NCBI GenBank assembly: GCA_039881145.1
Contig: JAYKKI010000009.1
Location: 6,730,501 to 6,794,500, forward strand
Length of the DNA stretch: 64,000 bases
Origin: Druceiella hillmani
Lineage: Eukaryota; Arthropoda; Insecta; Lepidoptera; Hepialidae
Direction: 5' to 3'
The notes under the pieces were generated by a model. The model made no database searches. It had not been told where the DNA came from and saw only the letters and a list, made by a program, of their open reading frames with translations. The translations under genes were made by a program, and so were the position numbers. Below are positions 12,830-24,000 of the stretch, piece after piece (the first letter of the stretch is position 1; the number at the start of each line of letters is the position of its first letter).

Positions 12830-13700
12830 TAATAGCCCACCTAAAGATGTTGTGCGTGCTATGCCATGAAAAGGAGTATGTGCTATGCAATGTAAAGACA
12901 TTTTTGAAAATGGAAAATTCTCATGTTTTCTGATAAGGTGGACCGATTTTCATAAATATTACTTCACGTTGACCTTTATTCCCTTTTAAAAATTCAATCT
13001 AAATTGAGTTTTCCAAAAAGAATGTCCAAAATGATCCTAATATATTGTGTTATCTGTACTTCCTTCCCACAATTATCTCATGCAAATAAACTTTTACACT
13101 TTTATTACACATACAGGTTTTGAATTTTTAATTATATTGCGAATTATATTATTTTTCTTTGGATTTATAAAATAACTGACTTACCTAAAGGTTTTTTTAA
13201 TGTTTCCTTTTTATATTGTTGCAGGAATAGCCGTATAAGTAGATGATTCTTAGTATGATCTGATATTTTATTTACGAATTAAGAGTTTGTCCATTCGGTG
13301 ATTGTAGTAGAGGTTTTGTAGGTTTATTTGCCGTTATTTATTATTTTAGTAATGTAAATAAAATCATCTAGCAATCAGTCGTGTACTACCAATCAACTCT
13401 ATAACACCATTTCTGAAGCGGTCAATTGAGCAGAAAAAATATCTAGCCTCTCGCAATACTGCGTTGAGCAATGTGAGTGCACCAAAGACAGGAGAACGCT
13501 ATAGAATATGCGTGCGCGCTCTAGACAGGTAAACTAAACAGTGACCTCGTCCTCTCATGTAGCAGCCTGGAGCATAAAGGGTCAGTAAACTCAGAATCAA
13601 AGGGTTATCAACACAATGATCTGATAATTTTAAAAAATACATAAAAGCAATTCCCGTCGGAGTTGAAGGGAATTACATTTGATCATGCTCATTATGAAAT
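12830..13700. other. No recognisable gene
   Basis: AT-rich sequence with one GC-richer patch at about 13430-13570. No domain or repeat with a partner in the window was recognised. Confidence 0.45.
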
Positions 13701-13714
13701 CTGAGGGAAATAAG

Positions 13715-14015
13715 TAAGGATAATACCCACATATTTTATATTACAAAAACCTATTAAACTTTTTTCTATTTTCTCCAGCATGTGGATATAAATAGCTTCA
13801 TATAGAGACAAGATAACTACATTTATTTCGAGTGTACTACGGACTAATGAGTTAAAGAGTGTAATGATACTTTCGGTATATTGCAAATGGTGAAAATTAC
13901 GTATGATAAATCTTATTACCTTGTAGGCTTTCTGACGGGTTTCCACGATATCACTGTGAAGTATAAGATTAGTGTCCATAATTGCACCGAGATCATACAT
14001 AGCTGGAACCCTTTT
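13715..14015 (-). mobile_element. LINE reverse transcriptase fragment (thumb region)
   Basis: The minus-strand frame reads YDLGAIMDTNLILHSDI, then KAYKVIRFIIRN, then LFNSLVRSTLEINVVI and a further KIEKSLIGF. This is the classic C-terminal RT/thumb pattern of Jockey-like LINEs (DLGVxxDxxLxFxxHI, LYxSLVRSxLEYxxVVW). About 90 residues survive without a stop; the 5' side ends at a (TA)n array and the 3' side stops near 13700. Confidence 0.85.
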
Positions 14016-14020
14016 TATGT

Positions 14021-14024
<4 letters not shown>

Positions 14025-14097
<73 letters not shown>
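14025..14097. repeat. (TA)n microsatellite
   Basis: Uninterrupted AT dinucleotide run, abutting the LINE fragment. Its reading frames give only IY-repeat peptides. Confidence 0.97.
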
Positions 14098-14103
<6 letters not shown>

Positions 14104-14516
14104 ATATAATGTAAATTGGGATTAAAATATGTCAAATATTGAATTCTTCTAAATATTCTAGGCTATTTGAAAGAAGTTCTTAAAAACTTTATAGAAATCT
14201 GAATCGATTTCAATTAAGGAATTCGATCATTATACCAGTTTAAAATCGGATAATTGGTGTAAATGAAATAAATCTTAAATTGAGGTTAGCCTATGAAAAC
14301 TTTATCACGAAACTTTAAGATTGTACTTTAAATTTACAAAGATTTTACTTTACCTCATTCATCACGAATCTTCTGAAATAATCTTCCTAAATTGCTATCT
14401 TTACTTTGCTCTTTTTGGCTGATGTACTTTTACGTAATTACCTAATGTACCAAAATTAATTTTTGTGTGGTATCTTGTGAGGAAAATTATAATGTTTGTG
14501 TAAAATAACACACTTA

Positions 14517-14700
14517 TTCTGCGATTATAGTTCTAATCATATCATCTAGGTGTTTTGGTATTATGCCAGAATTGTTTGGAAATGATCCGAGTGAGGATCG
14601 TAACCCCATATTATTTTAGATACTAAAGGGCCCGCTGTTAACAGGTAGTCAATCTTTTGATTTCTTCTTTCCAGTTTAAAGTTATTAATGTGCAACATAG
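14517..14700 (-). pseudogene. CRAL-TRIO pseudogene copy D, exon 3
   Basis: On the minus strand this matches exon 3 of the intact gene (25814-26030): NNFKLERRNQKIDYLL against NNFSLERTKEKLDNLL, then YDPHSDHFQTIL, a frameshift, and IPKHLDDMIRT against IPKRLDDMTRI. A TAA and a frameshift lie in mid-exon, and the splice donor is lost (the intact gene reads GG|GTAAAG, here GAATAAG). No exon 4-6 sequence follows downstream, where a LINE fragment and a (TA)n array stand instead. Confidence 0.85.
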
Positions 14701-14775
14701 AAAAAGTTGCTAATCATATATAAAAAACAGTGTAAGGTACCAGTAAAAGGTATAATATGAGAGTTCCATCTACAT

Positions 14776-14951
14776 TTAAGCACGTATGAGAATTTAAGGG
14801 TACTTCGTATTAAACTATATATAAACATTAATGTTATATTCCATCCTGTATAAGTATTGCCTAGTTCAATCTTCCTGTACACTTAAGCTCATCTGAAAAT
14901 ATAAGGTTACTTTGTATTAAACTATATGAATATTAATGTTATATTCCATTT

Positions 14952-14990
<39 letters not shown>

Positions 14991-15010
14991 CCTAGTACGA
15001 TCGTTCAGCA
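14776..15010. repeat. Imperfect tandem duplication with internal (TA)n
   Basis: Segments sharing GTATTAAACTATAT, TTAATGTTATATTCCAT and ATTGCCTAGT recur with a period near 106 bp (about 14805 and 14911). In the second copy a (TA)n run at 14953-14989 has expanded before the ATTGCCTAGT segment. Confidence 0.7.
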
Positions 15011-15104
15011 GTAATGTACTGTTATTTCCTTAAACACCAAGAGATCTAGAATTATTGATGTAATTTTCCGTTTAACCTTAGGTAAACTATCAGTAGCTTT
15101 TGTA

Positions 15105-15349
15105 TGTATGTGTAATGAAGACATATTGTTGGTAAGCGAAAGTCGTAATGAACTATGCTACATGATGGAAACTCTCCACGTAGAAAGTAAAAACTATGGT
15201 TTAGAAACGAACTCAGGTAAAACACGTCTAATGACTAATAGCAAAAGGTTACTTAACAGAATACAATTTCAAACAATCAACTACGTAAAAGAGTGTATAT
15301 ATCCAGGTCAAAACATAACTTTCGCAGACTTTACTACTAAAGAAGCCTA
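15105..15349 (+). mobile_element. RTE-like LINE reverse transcriptase fragment
   Basis: An 80-codon plus-strand frame reads DILLVSESRNEL, ESKNYGLETNSGKTRLM, and KECIYPGQNITF ending in TKEA. It follows the pattern after the catalytic ADD box in RTE-type/endonuclease-reverse transcriptase LINEs (DDIVLxSExxxEL, GLKMNxxKTKVM, YIYLGQxI, TKEIxRRI). The ADD itself is degraded to NED. Seventy-odd bases of the same sequence recur inverted at 15676-15752. Confidence 0.85.
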
Positions 15350-15537
15350 GAGAAGTATGAAAATTGTCGTCACCGTGGTGTGTTGGGGTTGATCACAAGG
15401 CATAGGGCTTTTGACGGCGCGACGCACCACGGGGACTCGGGTTTAATTCCCGGCCGCATATGTATATATATATATATATATATATATGTATTATATATAC
15501 ATATGCGGCCGGGAATCAAACCAAAATATATATATAC

Positions 15538-15569
<32 letters not shown>

Positions 15570-15752
15570 AATAGTATAGAATATAAATAATAGTTGTAGA
15601 ATTCCTATAATTTGCCTGAAACCCCATACGTTACATAAATAAAAATAAATCGATTTCATTATTTGCCATTACATTTTCTTTCTACGTGGAGAGTTTCCAT
15701 CATGTAGCATAGTTCATTACGACTTTCGCTTACCAAGAATATGTCTTCAACA
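15113..15752. repeat. Inverted duplication of LINE and SINE-head pieces
   Basis: The arms 15113-15189 and 15676-15752 are near-identical reverse complements of the RT fragment (two or so mismatches). Nested inside, the segment ending CCCGGCCGCATATG (about 15447-15471) is reverse-complemented as CATATGCGGCCGGGAAT at about 15498-15516. Between them are (TA)n runs (about 15462-15497 and 15525-15570). The whole 640 bp could fold into a long interrupted hairpin. Confidence 0.85.
15366..15460 (+). mobile_element. SINE tRNA-like head (family S)
   Basis: This plus-strand segment matches the head of the SINEs at 18968-19173 and 25217-25416 (read on minus): CGTCACCGTGGTGTG, GATCACAAGGC, TTTGACGGCGC, then a box-B-like GGTTTAATTCCC followed by CGGCCG. 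The body is missing, and a (TA)n run follows the head. Confidence 0.75.
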
Positions 15753-16048
15753 AATAAGTATGCCCCATTAATATTGATACAATTCCTCGCCCAGTTGAGT
15801 TTATTATTGAGGTATATTTGAGGTAATCACTTTTTGACACAAAGTACGGAATCCTAAATATTAATAAAACGAAGCTAAATCAAATTATAAATATGTTTTT
15901 CACATGTAATCATATAAACAGTAACTTTTTTTACAATGGCCTCAATATTTAAATGATATTTGAATTGAATGTTAGTATTAGAGTCCTGAGTAAAATTATA
16001 ACCGTTATCAAGTATTGTTAAAAATAACGCATAAGGATAAAAAATCAA

Positions 16049-16197
16049 CTCATGAAATATTTTTTCAATAAAATGAAGTTGCATCTTATACTATGCTTTA
16101 ATGCTTCCTACTCGTATACTATCCATTGCTGTCTTGTTTGTCACACTGCATTTTGCGGGGGCTAATTTATAGTAATTCATTTGTGTTGATATTTTCT
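16049..16197 (-). pseudogene. CRAL-TRIO pseudogene copy D, exon 2
   Basis: Minus-strand reading gives NYYKLAPAKCSVTNKTAMDSI, then GSIKA, a TAG stop where the intact gene has the tryptophan of VWYK, then YKMQLHF. It aligns along its length with exon 2 of the intact gene. The donor reads ATGAG instead of GTGAG, a change shared with copy B at 48.1 kb. Exon 3 of the same copy lies 1.4 kb downstream. Confidence 0.85.
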
Positions 16198-16442
16198 GCT
16201 TCTAAAAAAATAAGATAAATACTTACTTGAACTCGTCAGCAATTATTCATTTTTATAAGCTTAATATACATTAAATTTTTAATTTCGGTACACTTACAAT
16301 TCGTAATTCGGTACACCAATAATTACTTATTGACTACATTTGCCAATACCTGAAACGAGAGCGGTGAATTTTCACATAAAATATTTGTTATCTTGTTTAT
16401 TTATCAGTCGTTTGTAATAAATAAAGAGAAACATAGACTCAC

Positions 16443-16750
16443 AACATTGTTACAAAATGAGATACGTTGAACTTTTGCAACTTTAAACTGCGCAAAACTG
16501 AAAATTTCATCAAAATTCCATTATAGTTTTGTGCGTGATAGGCAAACATAGAGAGAATATTTTTAATTAGAAATTATTTTTTATCTAGAGTAAGTCTTAA
16601 TTCTCGGTCGTGCATACGAGATTAAAAAACAACTGAAGTAAATACGGAAAGTCAGTCATACACTCGGCCATATAAGTTATGTCATACTGTAATTGCAAAG
16701 TGTTAGTTGCTATGACCCATAAGTCGGATGTATTTGTTTAGAATGGACTA
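16443..16750 (-). pseudogene. Copy D leader exon and 5' flank
   Basis: This segment aligns with 50044-50545 upstream of copy B. Shared landmarks on the minus strand include GTTTAAAGTT, a GTGAGT donor (at 16442 and 50043), and upstream the tracts around 16600-16720 and 50400-50540 (GAGAAT... and ATTGCAAAGTGT on plus). It is best read as the non-coding first exon plus promoter-side flank of the CRAL-TRIO family. The transcription start cannot be placed. Confidence 0.6.
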
Positions 16751-17087
16751 TAAATTTATTAGTGAATAAAAAATATAACTTTTTGTTTAAATGAAGAAAA
16801 AAGATGGAACGAATAGTTTTGATATGAAGAAAAAAGATGGAATGATGATTGAAATCATTAATAATTTTATACAAAAATTATTTACATTTGTCTACTACTA
16901 ATTAACGAATGTAACATTGTTTAAGTGAAATAATATTCAAAGTTGTTTAGAATTATTGTTTTAGTCATCGCCAGATCAACTTGCATTAACTGCTCCTACT
17001 GTTTAAAAAATATATCAAAATAACACTAAAATATCTTATTTAAAATATTTCTAAGAAAATTACATTTTCATTTTGATATCTCCACAT

Positions 17088-17190
17088 TTATAAGTCTATT
17101 CTAGAGTTTGGAATGAACGTTGGATTTCCTGTAATTAATTTCTCAAAGCACTGCTCACGCTGACTCTCGTTCTCGTAAGGATTTGAACCT
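17088..17190 (-). pseudogene. CRAL-TRIO pseudogene copy C, exon 6
   Basis: On the minus strand NESQR, FEKLITGNPTFIPNSRIDL and a TAA (17088-17090) align with the C-terminal DESKR...ELQGMQGSFRTLNID of the intact gene. The reading frame shifts upstream of this. Exon 5 of the same copy follows at 17.6-17.7 kb. Confidence 0.75.
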
Positions 17191-17213
17191 ATCGACCATC
17201 ACGATATTTTTAA

Positions 17214-17246
17214 CCCCGATGTATAATTCTTTTTATACATCGGGGG
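17214..17246. repeat. Short perfect hairpin
   Basis: CCCCGATGTATA at 17214-17225 pairs with TATACATCGGGG at 17235-17246 around a short T-rich loop. It lies in the decayed copy C near exon 6 and has no counterpart in copy E. Confidence 0.8.
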
Positions 17247-17589
17247 GATAGAATATTCGCTAAAATAAAACTACAATCATAAGAAAGCAAAAAGTATAAA
17301 GGAGTTGTGAATTTAGTTTATGAAGTAATTATTTTTATTTTAAAAATAATGCAATTATTTTTTATAAAATCTGAAATTGTGAAATTTTCTATTCCCCTTT
17401 AAGGTATTTTTTTGATGAAGTTATGATCTGAGTAAAATGGAAAAAAATGACGCGTCGCGTTATAGCTCAGAGTTAGTATTTAAATTCGTCAAATAAAACC
17501 TATTGTAGGATAAATTTTAAGGGTTCGAGTAAATTTTTTTAAGAATTTACTTTCATCTTTCAATTACAATGAAAGCTCTTCATAAAAAA

Positions 17590-17745
17590 AGTTATATAAA
17601 TCTTCAGAGAGTTTGGACACGTAGATTCTACTCCTTATTTTATTGCTCAAACACATTTTCCCGGTTGCAGTGGTGCACTCAGCATAATTGGGACATTTAC
17701 GGATGTGTATGCTGCTAATTTTTGACCAGCATTTTGGTAATATAA
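17590..17745 (-). pseudogene. CRAL-TRIO pseudogene copy C, exon 5
   Basis: The minus-strand frame SKISSIHIRKCPNYAEC, then GKMCLSNKIRSRIYV and KLSEDLYNFF aligns with exon 5 of the intact gene (PKIKSIHFVNVPAYAKW, VKMCLSHKMSGRVYA, NPEDLLNFF). It stays open across the core but loses the downstream LLPSDFGG motif and both clear splice sites. Confidence 0.85.
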
Positions 17746-17979
17746 TGTTACTAAATTTTTAAATTTTCCCAGATTTATTGGGAAATATGAAAGGCATGGA
17801 GAATTAATATGTTGGTAAAATATTTTTGTTCTTTTGGGAATGTATGTTCTCTACCTCCATCTTTTCATAAGTTAGCTTTAATAAGCTTCATATTAAGCTT
17901 TAAAGTCTAATTTTATTTTTGGACTTGATTTTAATATAAAACAAATTTCTTTATGTACATTTAAAGAATATAATGTACG

Positions 17980-18930
17980 ATACGCACACACACACATAGT
18001 CACACACACATAGAATTAAATATACATAAATACTCGGTATTGACTGTACAGAGCGCATACTACATGCATATATATGTTTTTTTACATTTAAGTTTTAGTT
18101 ACGCTACAAGATGTATTGTTTTTTCGTGTTTGTTTTATTTAATATATACGCAGGATTTTAGCTTTAATATTCCGGGGCGATTAGTTATTAGATTAGAAGA
18201 TTCCTTTTAATAAATAATATATTAGTCCAGTTAGTAGATAATTGTGGAGGAGTTCTTTGAAGGTTTGATTGTTGATTTTTATTACTAGATGATGTGTACG
18301 TTTTTGTTCAGAAAATTTTTGTCGAGCTTAGACCTTTTTTTAAGTACTATTAACTTTATTTAAGTACCTTTTAATAAGTAACATATTTATTTTTAGGTGG
18401 TGAATTTTAATTTATGTAAGGGTTGGTACCCTCCAAAATATCTTTCTTGCCAATTAATTACATACTTTTCAAACTATTACTCGGATAACCGGAACTTAAT
18501 ATCGTGGTTTTGCCCTTTTTTTCTATCGTATCCACTATTTTGAATATGGCTTATTAATAATATATGGATTATTAAGAAGCAATATGAAATATTATGTTAA
18601 TGTTTTATGACAATAGCTATTCAAGCATTTAGTAACTGATTTTCTTTGACTTGCAGAAAACTGAGCTTTTTGGTCTTATTTCCTTATGGATATAACTGTG
18701 TCTTTTTTCTTGATCCGTTTTGAGCAAGTTAATTATAAATATTACCTTATTCATTTTGGTAAAATTTTTATCAAAGTCTTCTTGAATACGAGCATTTCTT
18801 TTAATGTAACTTTCAATTGGATTTTTACTTCCGCCTGCATCTTTCTCCTCACGGGTCTTAATTAACGAATTTTTATTGGTCATTTGTGATATAGATAGAC
18901 GAAATTGCATCACAATTAGCAGATTGCTAT
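17980..18930 (-). repeat. Segmental duplicate, partner at 62990-64000
   Basis: Both segments share long runs such as GCAGGATTTT/GGCTTTAATATTCCG on plus (18150-18176 and 63099-63126), GGTACCCTCC-like text near 18425, and the open segment at their right end. The copies differ by many substitutions and small indels. Together with exons 5 and 6 and the intron between, they define one duplicated block (C and E). Confidence 0.85.
18629..18913 (-). other. Open segment of unknown nature shared with 63.8-64.0 kb
   Basis: A 94-codon minus-strand frame includes KDAGGSKNPIESYI, then RIQEDFDKNFTKMN and VIFIINLLK. The paralogous segment at about 63800-64000 reads KDAGERLNPIESYIERSTRI and NFTKINYVIFIINL, keeping the frame for about 45 codons before stops. 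I do not recognise the family. It could be an exon of a gene caught in the duplication, or part of an old transposon in the CRAL-TRIO intron. ATG usage and function are unknown. Confidence 0.45.
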
Positions 18931-18967
18931 TATATTAACCTTAACAAATCAATGCTGTACTTAAATT

Positions 18968-19173
18968 ATTATTTATTTATTTCTGTACTTCAATGTATAT
19001 AACTGATACATATGGCGGGCTTATTGCAACAAGGGTAATCTCTTAAAGCCAACCTGAATACCACTCCAGCCTCGCTGAACGTAGGGCCGGGAATCGAACT
19101 CGATTCTCCGCAATGCACAGCGCAGTCAAAGGCTATGTGTCTTGTGATCTATCGAACACATCACGGCGACGGC
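18968..19173 (-). mobile_element. SINE, near full length (family S)
   Basis: On the minus strand: a tRNA-like head (CGCCGTGATGTG, GATCACAAGACAC, box-B-like GAGTTCGATTCCC), a GGCTGGAGTGGT region, a body, and a 3' tail of AAATA repeats. Four copies occur in this window (12699, 15366, 18968, 25217) with different truncations, so it is a dispersed tRNA-derived retroposon that would be copied by a LINE. Confidence 0.8.
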
Positions 19174-19179
19174 ATTAGT

Positions 19180-19760
19180 TGTTCCTTGAATAATTTACAA
19201 TAAATGTTGAACGTTTTTCCAGAAAAAAGCGAATTATTTGAAAGAACATTTCACATGAAATATCTGGTCGAAAACTATGTTTATTAGGGAATCCGTCAAA
19301 ATAGCTACGAAGCCATAATTACAATTACATAGTAACAATAAAAATCTTCGATTTTCCAAAAATCGACACATTCACAATAAATGCATTTAAACATTTAGGA
19401 AACGGTGATATGTCGTTGTCAAAAAGATATTTAGAATTAATTTTGTTTTTTGATTCACCCGCAAAAGGGAGAAGGTGACATCATTGCCAGTTATATTTAA
19501 TTTTTTACATCTCTAAATAAAAAGCAAAAGACAAGAGAACGCCAATGTGTTTGGTGGGACCTTTTAATTTATGTTTAATGCCTGAAGTATGAATTTTTAT
19601 AGTTCTCTAGTAAAACTAGGATTCTTATAATTTTGCCCATATATAGGACACAACTTCAAAATTTCCATAGTTTGAACTCATATGAATAGAGTTTTACAAA
19701 TAGACGCTTAAAATAAAAATCCTAATAAAAAACCTTCTTAATGGAGACGACCTTAACCGT
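19180..19760. other. No recognisable gene
   Basis: AT-rich spacer between the SINE and the hairpin element downstream of the intact gene. Nothing recognisable. Confidence 0.45.
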
Positions 19761-19768
19761 CTTAATGG

Positions 19769-19823
19769 AGGCTTGTAAAATAATATCCCACACCCCTCGA
19801 GTGGGATATTATTTTACAAGCCT
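19769..19823. repeat. Perfect 23-bp-arm hairpin
   Basis: Arms 19769-19791 and 19801-19823 are exact reverse complements around a 9-base loop (ACCCCTCGA). GTGGGAT-type pieces recur just downstream (GATGGGATA, GTGGGATAA at 19824-19860), so this may be the core of a small foldback element. Confidence 0.9.
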
Positions 19824-20072
19824 GATGGGATATTTTTCCAAATAAATCGAGTGGGATAATGGTATGCAAATCTTCAAAAAAAAATAGCAACCATTGTTTT
19901 ATTTTTGAGCCTCATTTGCGAAATATTTAGCTTCGAAATATTGCTTGGTACCTTGGTGCATTTAAAAGATCTCTAAAAAAATTGAAAGTGACTTTTTAGT
20001 ACTTTAAATCAATTTAAAACTAAAACATGAATTTTCTTTTTATAAAGAAATAATAAAAAAATATTATCCCCT

Positions 20073-20078
20073 TTTATT
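20073..20078 (-). terminator. Candidate poly(A) signal of the CRAL-TRIO gene
   Basis: AATAAA on the minus strand, about 190 bp beyond the stop codon at 20265. AATAAA is frequent by chance in DNA this AT-rich, so the call rests on position only. Confidence 0.3.
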
Positions 20079-20264
20079 AGAATTTGAACAGAGGTTTTAA
20101 TTGCAATTATTTTAGTTAACAAAGGTTTCGGTTGGAAACATCATTTTTAATGATTTATGTGTTATTAATTTTCGATGAACATAATAACAATAAAGTATGT
20201 TACCTAATTTCAATTTCATAGTACTAAACAAAATTTTAGTGTTATTTACACAATGTCACGCTGA

Positions 20265-21017
20265 TCAGTCTATATTCAAAGTGCGGAATGAACCTTGCAT
20301 TCCCTGTAGTTCCTTCGACATGGCACTGCCAACGCCAACTCTTTTGCTTTCATCCGATTTCATTCGACTTAGCTTTAGAATATCATCGCGGCGTTCAAAC
20401 ATGTTTTTGACAACATCCTCTGGAAATGCAGTATGTATAAATAAATAAAATTTCATCCAGAATGTATAAACAAGACAATTATTTAAAATTTAATTTATAT
20501 TTTTCAAAATTTTATTTTGTCTGACAAGTGAAAATATCTTGCGTAACAAAATAACTGACAGACCAATATTCTATAAACTGGAAGATATTTTGTTTTACCA
20601 AAGTGTAACCGGAGTGAATGGGCAGCCGAAGAAATAACTTACTATGTTATAAGCGAGTACTATTATGTAAACTTATCAATAAACACTTCCCGAAAGCGAA
20701 CTCAAAACTAAACTTACGTACTTGTAAATTCTTCCATGGATTTGTTATCACCTCCAAAATCGGATGGGAGAAGACTCTTAGGAAAAAAGTTGAGTAGATC
20801 CTCGGGGTTTGTATGTGCATACACTCTGCCGCTCATTTTATGGCTCAAACACATCTTCACCACAGAAAGTACCCACTTGGCATATGCTGGGACATTTACA
20901 AAATGTATGCTCTTGATTTTTGGGTTGGAACATTCCTGTAGATAAAAAAAAATTTGGCAATAATAATAGTTGAGAGATGTGATTATTGAGTTACATTGAT
21001 TTAAAGGTATGCTCTTA

Positions 21018-21065
<48 letters not shown>

Positions 21066-24000
21066 AATATATATATGGATGTATGTGAGTTTAGTATTAA
21101 CGCGAATTTCATTTATACTCAAAACATATTAAACATGGGTAACTACAAACACACATAATGATTAGACAATTGAAACTGCAAAAAATAATTTTTAAATTAA
21201 CCCATGTACTTACGGGAAGATAAAATAGATGTAATGCAAACATGTCACTAAATTCGTAATTTACTAACTAACGAATATAATTGCGCCACATGTTCTGAAA
21301 CATTATTGGTGCAGGATTCCTCGTGTTATAATAGACCCCAAAGCCTTCTTGCTACTTTGTTTCGATTTTCTCCATAAATAATAATATTAAAGAGAATAGT
21401 AGATATCATAAAGGAACATTTACATAATACATCACACGCACGCCCACGCACACATGTACAGACGCTCACACGCACATACGCTCACACGCATACACGCATA
21501 CACGCATACACGCACACGCGCATACACGCTCACACGCATACACTCGCGTGTACACGCGTAAAAACGAAGTAAAGAGAATAAAAAGTATATTCCGAATTTT
21601 TTTTAATATTTTGTTTGTCTCTGATACGCCATATTGTAAGAGAATGTTAATATAATCTAGCAAAATCGCCAAGACAAACGACGCTACGGAGAAATATCGC
21701 CAAGTATCAGAAGAAGAAAAAGGAAACAAAGAGGAATTCGGAAAACAGTGCACTGAATGAGAGGAAATCAAAATGAAGAACTGTGTCAAAATATTAGAAA
21801 TTGGAAAAAAATAATGATATAAATATTGTACCCGGGCGCAACCTGGTAAGGCAGTAGGTATTAAATAATAATTGTTATAAAATATCAGGTATGATACTAA
21901 ATAAAGTGAACGAATATTTTTATTCACTATTATGCGATGTGTTCTTAATTCTATTATGATACAACAGCGGTATGATACAACTTAGCCGACTCGTTTAATT
22001 GGTTTACATCTGTTACAATAGTAGACAAACAAAAATATGCGAACAGCTAAATCGTTCGAATAAACAAGTAAGTCTGAATATGTTTTTGGGATGTGTCCAA
22101 GGTGTGTTATAGAAAGTCGACTAAAAAGATATATTGCATTTAATTACTAGCTCGTTTATTAATTTACTATACCGAATCGTCATTGCAAAAACCATTTAGT
22201 TACATAGGAGTATGTCTAATAAATCCTTGGTGTTTGTGGGCTAATCAAAAACGCTTTTAATTATTTTTTGTACTAACATACATTTGCAACATTTACATTT
22301 TTAATCATTAGTATTGATGCAAATAATAACGCCACACAGTTACTACTAGCTTTTTCATCCACAATCAGTAAACTAAAATATTACGCAATTATTATAGATC
22401 TGTAAAAGAGAAATAACGTGAAAAAATGATTAAAAGAAAGATGAACGCTGCGTATGGAATATCCTACTAGAAGTGGTAAAGCGGATTTGAAAAGGGCGGA
22501 GAAGGAATCAAAGACAGTCAAATTCGTGCATAACTCGCACTGCGAGGATTCCGCATACTCTTTTACACTATTTACAAATTTAAATTTTTACAATGTAAAT
22601 TTATTGGCTGCTATAATTTTCATGTTCTTAAAAATATGGCGCGTATTTAAATAATATTTCTCACCAAGTAAACATAGAAATATACTGTGTAACATATCTT
22701 TTAGGGATGTAATAAATATATATTTCAAAACGTAATGTTATTTTTTCCGTCATTTGTGTGAAGTTTCTACACATTTTTTTGCAGAACCAAATGCACGTCC
22801 TGAGTTCGACGATAACTACACTTAAAATAGTAGATCCTACCGACTTGTTACAATTTTGTCTTTAATATCTTGATGTATATTACTATTATTAATGCTTTTC
22901 AGATTTTAAACATTAGGGATTTAGCAGGTTAACGGTGGGGACACGTAATTCAAATGAAAATAATTACTTTATAGCTTAATACTTCGTAAATGGATCCCTG
23001 TATCGAAAAAGTGCTTACCAATATATTTGAAAGCTCTATTTAACGCCCTACATACGCCCAATATTTCTGAAAGTCTTATCCAATAAAAATAATTCACTCT
23101 CACTTGCTACATACAACTATGCTACATTTCAGGATTACAGTGATTTAGTCTGTGTGTAAAACGGTTGTAGTTTACAGACGGATAGACAGATAGACAAATG
23201 GACATAGCAAAATTATAAGAATTTCTAATTTGTCTGCGAAACACGAAAAATGAATACCGTTTGGGTAAGTCGATCGAAGCTTACTTTTAGTTGGTTGAAA
23301 TAAAAAAATGTATTCAAATTGCTTGGGTGAAAATTGCATTTCACGTTCGTTCGAACCATCTCAAAACATATTGTTTTACAAATATTACAAAGGAAATATC
23401 TTCTAGATAACAAACAGGTGTCATATTAAGAGAGAGATATCTTAAAAAGTTAAGGGTGGCTCCCTCCGTCTCAATTAGTTTGTTTCCACCACTTTTTTTT
23501 AGTAACACGGAATGTTTTTGTATAATTTTAAAGCAAATTGTTAGTTAAACGTGTAAGTAGTAAAATGTAAGTTTAAACGTGTGTGTAAGTAGAAATGAAA
23601 ATCGTATCAATATTTTTAATTAAGTTTTCTCTGAAAAACTTTCGTACATTTTAATTTCCGAATATTTTTCCAATAATTAATAATAATGTTCACAATTCAG
23701 ATTTGAATTGAACTTAAAAACCAAGAAATTTAACATCCTTTTCACAGTATAAATCACATTATCATAGTTGTATTATGAAATATATGCTCAGAGTGTGGAA
23801 ATTACAAAAAGACTATAATTTTTTGTAAGGCCATTTAAACCGCTCGTCTCAATTTACATTATCATTTCAATTAGATACTATCATATTAACATTTTAACTA
23901 TCCAAATGTGTTAAAAAAATCACTGCAAAATGAGAATTAAGGGTTAGTCTATATGGCAATGTTCAAACGAGTGTTTTATTTAAATACTTTACAATAATTT

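Noticed and set aside
13881..14114. Open frames over (TA)n arrays (also at 32857, 33810, 42956, 43121, 44964, 45007, 62724, 62818)
   Set aside because: They consist of IY-repeats from the microsatellite; only flanking sequence, where present, has meaning.
14685..14882. LINE thumb-like text (YSLIRSTLKFSYVL) on minus
   Set aside because: The similarity is limited to about 14 residues and the sequence is part of a tandem duplication with no other RT motif in order.
15366..15460. A tRNA gene
   Set aside because: It has a box-B-like motif, but matches the heads of three SINE copies and cannot form a full cloverleaf; called a SINE head.
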